DNA of 37,609 nucleotides from an uncultured Mycoplasmatota bacterium. GTDB lineage: Bacteria > Bacillota_I > Bacilli_A > RF39 > UBA660. The notes under the pieces are model-generated. The model searched no databases. It was not told the origin of the DNA and saw nothing but the letters and a program-made list of their open reading frames with translations. Where the stretch lies: positions 1 through 37,609 of the forward strand of contig CAMZCT010000017.1 of the NCBI GenBank assembly GCA_947305065.1, read 5' to 3'. This document shows positions 31,502 to 37,609 of this stretch, piece after piece (the stretch's first letter is position 1; each line of letters begins with the position of its first letter). Both the position numbers and the translations under genes were made by a program.

Positions 31502-33271
31502 ATGAATTTTGATGTAGCATTAAAGTTGTTTAAAAAATATGGCTTTAATTCTGTTAATGATTTGCCATATTTAAGTATTTATAATGATAAAATAGGTGTA
31601 TCTTTTAGATATGTAGATAGTTGTTATGGAACTATTGAAAGAACAACTTTTTTTGAAGAATTAGAAGAGTTGGAACAATTTTTGAAATTATATAGAAAGT
31701 ATGTGGATAACGGTGGAAGTATCCACATGGCTTTGGATAATTATCAAGTTATGTTTCCGAATGTTATTTATGTTAAAGATGAAAAATTAATGCTCAGTGA
31801 CGAGGTGTTAAAGGGAGTAAAGAATAAAGTGGGTTTAACTAAGTTAGAAAAGCTTAAAATCGTTGCTAAAAATTTACTTAGTTATTACTTGGATATCAGT
31901 TGTAGACAAGTTAAACATATAAATAATGTAGGTTTATTAAAAAATGATTTATTAATAAAGGAAAAAGAATTACAAGATGTAATCAGGATTGTTAAAAAGA
32001 AGAAGATAACTGGAAGTATAGATATAGTTAAGAAAGAATCTTTTAAATATGATGATTCACTATATATTCCATATGAAGATTATTTAAATAAGGCGAGTAC
32101 AGAAGAGCAACTTGTAAGTTTAATAAATAGTTTATGGAATCTAAATAAGAAGCTAGAATTAAGTAGAGATTATTATAACAGTATCAATGTATGTCGAGAT
32201 ATTGCAGATCAGATGAGATTATTGGATATAAAAATAGATTACGTTAAATCCTTAAAAGGAAAGAACTTATTGTTGGTAAATATAAATAGTAATTTAAAAC
32301 AGATTGAAAATAATTATATTAGAGAAAAAATAAGTGATAGTTATGTAGAAGAGGAAAGAGAAAAAGTAAAAAGAAAATATTCTCTTTATGACAAAATATC
32401 AATATATCACTTAGATGACTATTTAAAAGAAGCATATCTCTATGAGAATTATGAATATGTAGCTAGTAAGTATACTTTAGAAGATAATAAACAATTATCT
32501 AAAAATGAAATAATAAGTCATCTTCGTAATGCATATCAATTATTAAGTGTAGAAGAAAAAAGAGTATTAACTTTGTTTAATTCAAAGTATAGGAATATTT
32601 TTGAGTTAATATTAGAAATACCTGATTTTAATGAATGGACTCCAAGAAAAATGGCTAGATATTTGGAAGGTATCGAATCAGTTAGTAGATTTAAGGAAGA
32701 ATGTATTGATGAATTGTGTACAAGGTTAGTACAAGAAGTTAATAGAACTATTAGGGAAAAGTACTTTGATGATATTAATTTTAAGAGTTTTAAATTCTTT
32801 GTAGCTGATATGATAAAGTTACTGGTGATTTTAAAGAATATAAATGATAAAATGGTTTTAGATGGAGATATAAAATTATATATGGATTTTAAAAATATCT
32901 CTTCATTAAAAAATAAGTATGTTTATTATTTAGCAGATAATATTAATAGTATAATAGGTAATGCTAGAACTAAGAATAATGTTATAGGTGTTTTTAAAAT
33001 ATTAAAAGGTACACCTGTGTTATATTCTCCTAAAACTTTAGATTTTGGGGATCTATATGATAAGTCTAGTAAGGTTTTCAGAGAATTAAATAATAATAAA
33101 GTTGGCTTGGTTATTGATATTAATGATGTAATCGTTATGAGGGATAGAAAATTAACAGATGTTTATTACTATAAAAACAATATAGAAACAATAAATGGTA
33201 TTACTGTTGTAACAGAAGTAAAGTATTATAATAAATTAGGATATTGTAATTTTACAATATATAAAAAATAG
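31502..33271 (+). CDS. Large hypothetical protein, 589 aa
   Basis: Cytoplasmic, highly charged, mostly helical protein that I do not recognise. The first 60 residues (FDVALKLFKKYGFNSVNDLP, then SIYNDKIGVSFRYVDS) form an alpha/beta segment; the middle (about 120-420) is a long coiled-coil-like region; the C-terminal 120 residues return to alpha/beta (LVIDINDVIVMRD). Starts at ATG 31502 with AGGAG and a TATAAT box at about 31472. The following gene for a membrane protein starts 14 bp after its stop, so the two form an operon. May be lineage-specific. Confidence 0.75.
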   Translation: MNFDVALKLFKKYGFNSVNDLPYLSIYNDKIGVSFRYVDSCYGTIERTTFFEELEELEQFLKLYRKYVDNGGSIHMALDNYQVMFPNVIYVKDEKLMLSDEVLKGVKNKVGLTKLEKLKIVAKNLLSYYLDISCRQVKHINNVGLLKNDLLIKEKELQDVIRIVKKKKITGSIDIVKKESFKYDDSLYIPYEDYLNKASTEEQLVSLINSLWNLNKKLELSRDYYNSINVCRDIADQMRLLDIKIDYVKSLKGKNLLLVNINSNLKQIENNYIREKISDSYVEEEREKVKRKYSLYDKISIYHLDDYLKEAYLYENYEYVASKYTLEDNKQLSKNEIISHLRNAYQLLSVEEKRVLTLFNSKYRNIFELILEIPDFNEWTPRKMARYLEGIESVSRFKEECIDELCTRLVQEVNRTIREKYFDDINFKSFKFFVADMIKLLVILKNINDKMVLDGDIKLYMDFKNISSLKNKYVYYLADNINSIIGNARTKNNVIGVFKILKGTPVLYSPKTLDFGDLYDKSSKVFRELNNNKVGLVIDINDVIVMRDRKLTDVYYYKNNIETINGITVVTEVKYYNKLGYCNFTIYKK

Positions 33272-33285
33272 GAGAGAAGAATAAA

Positions 33286-33711
33286 ATGGTTGATATTAAA
33301 AAGTTTGGTAAAGTAGTAAAGAATTATATTAATTATATTATGAAGTTAGGCTTTAAAGATTTATTAGTTAACTTTATTGAATTAATAATTCTTGTAGTAA
33401 TAGCGGCGTTGTTATTATTCCCTGTAGATGTGGTGAAGGAACTATTGTTTAAGATAATAACTGCTTTTACACAGGTAAGTAATGGAGTATATAAATTTTA
33501 TGATATTATATTTACTGTTATTGAAGCTGCGGTATGTTTTTGTTTCTTTATTTATATGTTTAATAAAAGATATGAAGATATAGATAAGATAAGACGTAGA
33601 AAAGAAGATAATAAGCCAAATCAGGAAGTTGAAAAAACAGATTTCCAAAAAAGAAATGTTGCAGATGAAGAAATAGAATTGCCAAAGATGGTAGAAAAGA
33701 AGAAATTTTAA
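33286..33711 (+). CDS. Small membrane protein, 141 aa
   Basis: Basic N-terminus, two hydrophobic segments at about 28-47 and 70-91 with a third amphipathic segment between, then a basic patch (KRYEDIDKIRRRK) and an acidic C-terminus. The layout is PsiE-like at best; no confident family. It is encoded 14 bp after the 589-aa protein with GGAGAG as ribosome site, so both probably act together. Followed by a terminator before typA. Confidence 0.68.
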   Translation: MVDIKKFGKVVKNYINYIMKLGFKDLLVNFIELIILVVIAALLLFPVDVVKELLFKIITAFTQVSNGVYKFYDIIFTVIEAAVCFCFFIYMFNKRYEDIDKIRRRKEDNKPNQEVEKTDFQKRNVADEEIELPKMVEKKKF

Positions 33712-33723
33712 TTTCTTTTTTTT
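33700..33723 (+). terminator. Terminator before typA
   Basis: AAGAAAT-TTTA-ATTTCTT followed by T run; overlaps the preceding stop codon. Confidence 0.75.
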
Positions 33724-33788
33724 AATTGAACTTGTAAGAATTAAAAAAATGTGTTATCATTTCTTGGACTTTTAGGGAGATGAAATGT

Positions 33789-35600
33789 ATGGACAAGATT
33801 ATTAATATTGCTGTGGTTGCCCATGTTGATGCTGGTAAGAGTACATTAGTTGATGCTTTGTTAGAGCAGAATGGTGTTTTTGCTGATAATGAAGAAGTTG
33901 TTGACTGTGTAATGGACAGTAACGATATTGAAAGGGAAAGAGGTATAACAATTTATTCAAAGAATTGTTCTATTAGGTATAAAGATTATAAAATTAATAT
34001 TGTTGATACTCCTGGACATGCGGATTTCTCTTCTGAAGTAGAACGTATAATGAAAACAGTTGATACTGTAATATTGTTAGTTGATGCTGCTGAAGGACCA
34101 ATGCCTCAAACGAGATTTGTATTAAATAAAGCTTTAGAGCAAAAATTAAAACCGATTCTTTTTATAAATAAAATAGATAAGAAGGATGCTCGTCCTGGGG
34201 AAGTAGTAGATAAGACTTTTGATTTGTTTATGGAATTAGGAGCTAATGATGAACAGTTAGATTTCCCAATTGTATATGGTATAGCTAGAGAAGGTATTGC
34301 TAAGATGTCTTTAGATGATGAAAATAGAGATATTTCTACTTTACTAGATGTAGTATTAAATCAATGTAAACCATATGAGGGAAATGAAAATGATCCTTTA
34401 CAGTTACAAGTTAGTTCGTTAGATTATGACTCTTTTATTGGAAGATTAGGTATAGGAAGAGTTACTAGAGGAGTTATAAAAAATGGACAGACTGTTGCTT
34501 TAGCACGAAATGATGGCTCAGTTTCTTCGTTTAGAATATCTAAGCTTTTTGTAGAAGAAGGAATTAAAAGAGTAGAAAAAGATATTGCTTACTATGGAGA
34601 TATAGTTACTTTTTCAGGGTGCCCTGATATTTCCATTGGGGATACAGTTTGTGATAAAGATAATGTAGAACCTATGACACCTATCGTTATAGAAAAGCCA
34701 ACACTAAGCATGGACTTCTTGGTTAATTCTAGTCCTTTTGCTGGAAAGGATAAGAATAGTAAATTTATAACTAGTAGACATATAAAAGAAAGATTAGAGA
34801 AGGAATTAGAAACTAATGTTGGTTTGGAAGTTGAAGAGTTAGAGGGAAATGATGGATATAAGGTATCTGGCCGTGGGGAGTTACATTTATCTATACTTCT
34901 TGAAAATATGAGAAGAGAAGGATATGAATTAAGTGTTTCTAAACCGGAAGTATTATATCAGGAAATAGAAGGAATTAAGTGTGAACCTTTTGAGAAGGTT
35001 ATTGTTAACTGTCCTTCGGACTATTCTGGTACTATAATTAATGATTTACAAGAAAGAAAAGCAATGTTACAAAGTATGACTAATGATGAAAATAATTATA
35101 CCCATATGGAATTTATTGCTCCTACTAGAGGATTAATAGGATATCGTAGTGCTTTTATTACTAATACTAAGGGTGAAGGCATTATGGTTAGAAGTTTTGA
35201 TTCGTATAAACCTTATGTTGGAGAAATCAGTGGTCGTAAAAATGGAGTTTTAGTATCTATGGATAATGGAAAGACATTAGGTTTCTCATTATGGAATTTA
35301 CAAGATAGAGGAACATTAATTGTTGGTCCTGCTGAAGAAGTTTATATAGGTATGATAGTGGGAATACATAGCAGAGATAATGATTTGAATGTTAATCCAT
35401 GTAAGAATAAACATTTAACTAATACAAGAGCATCTGGTAGTGATGATGCTATAGCTTTAATTAAGCCTAAAACATTTAGTTTAGAAGAGGCTTTAGAGTT
35501 TATTGCTGATGATGAGCTAGTAGAAGTAACTCCAAGTGCAATAAGATTGAGAAAGAAAACACTTGATCCGGATGAAAGATTTAGACAAAATAGAAAATAA
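33789..35600 (+). CDS. typA: GTPase TypA/BipA
   Basis: 603 aa ribosome-associated translational GTPase. G1 is [10 protein letters not shown] (11-20), G2 region is ERERGITI, G3 is DTPGHADF and G4 is NKID. Beta-barrel, EF-G-like domains III/V ([33 protein letters not shown]) and the BipA C-terminal domain follow. Two differences from the usual BipA are seen: G1 has A-G-K-S-T where most have H-G-K-T-T, as in TetM/EF-G-type proteins; and the G5 region lacks the common SA sequence. Start is ATG 33789 with GGGAG 9 nt upstream; ATG 33780 is in frame but too near the ribosome site. Confidence 0.95.
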   Translation: MDKIINIAVVAHVDAGKSTLVDALLEQNGVFADNEEVVDCVMDSNDIERERGITIYSKNCSIRYKDYKINIVDTPGHADFSSEVERIMKTVDTVILLVDAAEGPMPQTRFVLNKALEQKLKPILFINKIDKKDARPGEVVDKTFDLFMELGANDEQLDFPIVYGIAREGIAKMSLDDENRDISTLLDVVLNQCKPYEGNENDPLQLQVSSLDYDSFIGRLGIGRVTRGVIKNGQTVALARNDGSVSSFRISKLFVEEGIKRVEKDIAYYGDIVTFSGCPDISIGDTVCDKDNVEPMTPIVIEKPTLSMDFLVNSSPFAGKDKNSKFITSRHIKERLEKELETNVGLEVEELEGNDGYKVSGRGELHLSILLENMRREGYELSVSKPEVLYQEIEGIKCEPFEKVIVNCPSDYSGTIINDLQERKAMLQSMTNDENNYTHMEFIAPTRGLIGYRSAFITNTKGEGIMVRSFDSYKPYVGEISGRKNGVLVSMDNGKTLGFSLWNLQDRGTLIVGPAEEVYIGMIVGIHSRDNDLNVNPCKNKHLTNTRASGSDDAIALIKPKTFSLEEALEFIADDELVEVTPSAIRLRKKTLDPDERFRQNRK

Positions 35601-35618
35601 GTTTTTCTTTTTGGATAA

Positions 35619-35647
35619 TTGACAATCTGGAAAAAAATTAGTAATAT
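35619..35647 (+). promoter_or_regulatory. Promoter of the T-box/lysS transcript
   Basis: TTGACA (35619-35624), 17-bp spacer, TAATAT (35642-35647). Confidence 0.8.
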
Positions 35648-35654
35648 AGGTTCA

Positions 35655-35870
35655 TAAGCACGGAGAAGATAGGGCTTATTACAAGAAAATCTTAGATAGA
35701 GAGTAAACGGATGGTGGAAGTTTATGAGATTAGTAATAAGTGAAAGCTATTGGAGTGAATCGTAGACATTACGTTACAATGGTTAAAGAGCATGGAAACA
35801 TGAACTAAGGTGGTACCGCGGATTTAACAGGAATTCGTCCTTAATTGGATGGGTTCCTGTTTTTTATTAT
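35655..35870 (+). ncRNA. T-box riboswitch, lysine-specific
   Basis: The T-box core AAGGTGGTACCGCG is at 35807-35820. Stem I is formed by CTTATTAC (35675 region) pairing with GTAATAAG (35733-35740), with the specifier-loop strand TGAAAG following; AAA at 35743-35745 is the likely lysine specifier. The terminator (35826-35866) has AACAGGAA pairing with TTCCTGTT plus T tract, and the antiterminator pairs AAGG of the T-box with CCTT at 35839-35842 region. Uncharged tRNA-Lys would pair with both sites and allow lysS to be read. Confidence 0.92.
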
Positions 35871-35885
35871 AGAAAGGATATAGAT

Positions 35886-37349
35886 ATGAAAAGAGAATTA
35901 ACAGATCAAGAAATAGTTAGAAGAGAAAAATTAAAATTAGTAGAAAGACCTTACCCTGATAAATATGAAACTACTCATACAATATCTGAAGCCAGATTAT
36001 TAGAAGATGGAACTAAAGATGTTAGTATAGCTGGTAGAATTGGCTTTATGAGAAAGATGGGAAAGTTATCATTTCTTAAAATTAAAAATATAGAAGATGC
36101 AATACAGTTACAGATTAAGGAAGATATCATAGGTGAAGAAAAATATAATGAGTTTAAAAAGATATTTGATTCAGGTGATTTTATAGGAGCTAAGGGAGAA
36201 ATAATTACTACGCAGACTGGAGAAAAATCACTTTTAGTAGAAGATTTTGCTCTTATAGGTAAAGCCTTAAGGCCATTACCCGAAAAATTTCATGGCTTAC
36301 AAGATACGGAAATTAAATATCGTGAGAGATATGTTGATTTAATAATGAATCAAGATTCTAGAGAATTGTTCTTAGGAAGAAGTAAGTTCTATTATTTCTT
36401 AAGAATGTTTATGCATGATCATGATTTTTTAGAGGTTGAGACACCAATTATACAAACTGCTGTATCTGGGGCTTCAGCTAAACCATTTTTTACACATCAT
36501 AATGCTTTAGATATCGATTGTAATTTAAGAATTGCTCCAGAATGTTATTTAAAGGAATGTAATGCAGCTGGATATGATAGAGTATATGAAGTAGCAAAAT
36601 GTTTTAGAAATGAAGGAATGGATCCTCAACACTTACAAGAATTTACGCAGATAGAATGGTATGCATCATTTTGGAATTTTGAAGATAATATTGAATTCTT
36701 TAAAAAGTTTATGTGTGAAACAGCGTTACATTTAAAAGGGACTACAAAAATAACAGTAGGAGATAAGACTATTGATTTAAGTAAGAAATGGAAACGTATC
36801 AATTATGTTAAAGAATTAAATAAGGAATTGGGATTTGACTTTTTAGATATAGAAGAACCTGAAGAACTAAGAAGTAAAATTATTGAGACAGGAAAATTTA
36901 GTCAAGCAGAGTTAGCTGAGTGTAGTTCACTAGCACAATTGATAGATTATTGTTATAAGAGATTGATTAGGACCAATATTTTTGAACCAACAATTATGTG
37001 GAATTATCCAGCAGTTTTAAAACCTCTTGCTAGACGTAATGATGACAACAATAAAGTTGTTGATGTATTCCAGGTTATTATAGCTGGGGCAGAAATATGT
37101 AATGCTTATTCTGAGTTAGTAGATCCTGAAGTACAAAGAGCTAATTTTGAAGATCAATTAAAGCAAAAGGCTCAAGGTGATGAGGAAACAATGGACTTAG
37201 ACGAGGATTATTTAAAAGCAATGGAACAAGGTATGCCTCCTATTAGTGGTTTAGGAGTTGGAATAGACAGGCTAATGATGCTTTTGTATAATGCACAAAG
37301 TGTTAGAGATGTTGTATTGTTCCCAATGATGAAGGAAAAGAAACAATAA
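35886..37349 (+). CDS. lysS: Lysyl-tRNA synthetase, class II
   Basis: 487 aa enzyme charging tRNA-Lys with lysine. The N-terminal OB-fold anticodon-binding domain has SIAGRIGFMRKMGKLSFLKI, motif 1 lies around ETPIIQTAVSGA, motif 2 is CFRNEGMDPQHLQEFTQIEW with the ATP-binding arginine, and motif 3 is GLGVGIDRLMMLL. Length fits. Start at ATG 35886 with AAAGGAT upstream. It is a single gene, controlled by the T-box leader and ended by the terminator at 37349. Confidence 0.98.
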   Translation: MKRELTDQEIVRREKLKLVERPYPDKYETTHTISEARLLEDGTKDVSIAGRIGFMRKMGKLSFLKIKNIEDAIQLQIKEDIIGEEKYNEFKKIFDSGDFIGAKGEIITTQTGEKSLLVEDFALIGKALRPLPEKFHGLQDTEIKYRERYVDLIMNQDSRELFLGRSKFYYFLRMFMHDHDFLEVETPIIQTAVSGASAKPFFTHHNALDIDCNLRIAPECYLKECNAAGYDRVYEVAKCFRNEGMDPQHLQEFTQIEWYASFWNFEDNIEFFKKFMCETALHLKGTTKITVGDKTIDLSKKWKRINYVKELNKELGFDFLDIEEPEELRSKIIETGKFSQAELAECSSLAQLIDYCYKRLIRTNIFEPTIMWNYPAVLKPLARRNDDNNKVVDVFQVIIAGAEICNAYSELVDPEVQRANFEDQLKQKAQGDEETMDLDEDYLKAMEQGMPPISGLGVGIDRLMMLLYNAQSVRDVVLFPMMKEKKQ

Positions 37350-37376
37350 AAGACGATGGTTAATCGCCTTTTTTTT
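37349..37376 (+). terminator. Terminator after lysS
   Basis: AAAGACGAT-GGTTA-ATCGCCTTT with one mismatch, followed by T run; overlaps the stop codon. Confidence 0.8.
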
Positions 37377-37393
37377 GTGTAAAAGAGATAAAT

Positions 37394-37421
37394 TTGACTT
37401 TACACTTGAGTGTGATATAAT
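37394..37421 (+). promoter_or_regulatory. rRNA operon promoter P1
   Basis: TTGACT (37394-37399), 16-bp spacer, TATAAT (37416-37421). Confidence 0.7.
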
Positions 37422-37492
37422 GTTTTTGCTCATGGAGAAGTAAAAACAACGAAAAAAAGCGTAAAAAATAGTGAAAAAATGGTAAAAAGTTG

Positions 37493-37521
37493 TTGACATA
37501 CCCATGTAGATTTGTTATATT
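37493..37521 (+). promoter_or_regulatory. rRNA operon promoter P2
   Basis: TTGACA (37493-37498), 17-bp spacer, TATATT (37516-37521). Preceded by an A-rich stretch (37441-37490) like an UP element. Confidence 0.8.
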
Positions 37522-37530
37522 ACTAGTGCA

Positions 37531-37609
37531 TTCAGCAAAAAACCAAGGCTGAAGGCAGAAAGATCTTTGAAAACTAAGTAAAAAAGTCAAATTGAGTAGC
37601 TTTGTGATC
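37531..37609 (+). other. 16S rRNA leader (start of rRNA operon)
   Basis: TTCAGC (37531-37536) pairs with GCTGAA (37548-37553), then GATCTTTGAAAACTAAGTA, close to the leader seen before 16S rRNA genes in Firmicutes. The 16S gene itself would begin past the right edge. There is no protein gene in 37350-37609. Confidence 0.7.

Overview
The window comes from an AT-rich, low-GC Gram-positive bacterium of the Firmicutes/Bacilli type that uses the standard genetic code (TGA is used as a stop). Pointers are strong Shine-Dalgarno sites (often AGGTGATT), extended -10 promoters, many intrinsic terminators, a T-box riboswitch before lysS, a CIRCE operator before htpG, and a Firmicute-style rRNA promoter region at the right edge. 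I cannot name the genus.

Left half (about 1-15.4 kb) is an accessory region beginning at the 3' end of a tRNA-Trp gene. (a) 0.5-4.0 kb is the remains of a small mobilizable element: a large serine recombinase under a leader-peptide/terminator attenuator, an oriT-like repeat region, a MobC-like accessory protein but no relaxase, a GC-rich hairpin, seven tandem 9-bp repeats and two small genes, one with a winged-helix replication-type domain. (b) 4.0-9.8 kb is a probable defence island: a single-chain restriction-modification enzyme (nuclease, N6-adenine methylase, target recognition) divergent from an AAA_13-type ATPase that looks like a PrrC/RloC anticodon nuclease. (c) 9.85-13.6 kb is the most unusual part: five one-gene cassettes (GNAT acetyltransferase, possible ADP-ribosyltransferase-like protein, 2H phosphoesterase, methyltransferase, patatin lipase) separated by six directly repeated sites of constant 29-nt length. 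The four inner sites are nearly identical; the two outer ones keep only the ends. The layout resembles an integron or a Xer/dif-module array, but the sites fit neither consensus exactly and no dedicated integrase is visible beside it. HAD, NUDIX and an aspartokinase-like remnant follow.

Right half (15.5-37.6 kb) looks like chromosomal backbone: VanY-type carboxypeptidase, CtpE-like P-type ATPase, dicarboxylate/amino-acid symporter, Sel1-repeat protein, RNHCP zinc-ribbon protein, a 41-residue basic microprotein, a TetR regulator divergent from an iron alcohol dehydrogenase, a decayed gene, htpG, ybaK, gmk, several lineage-specific proteins, typA/bipA and T-box-controlled lysS. The last 200 bases are two tandem promoters and the leader of an rRNA operon whose 16S gene lies outside.
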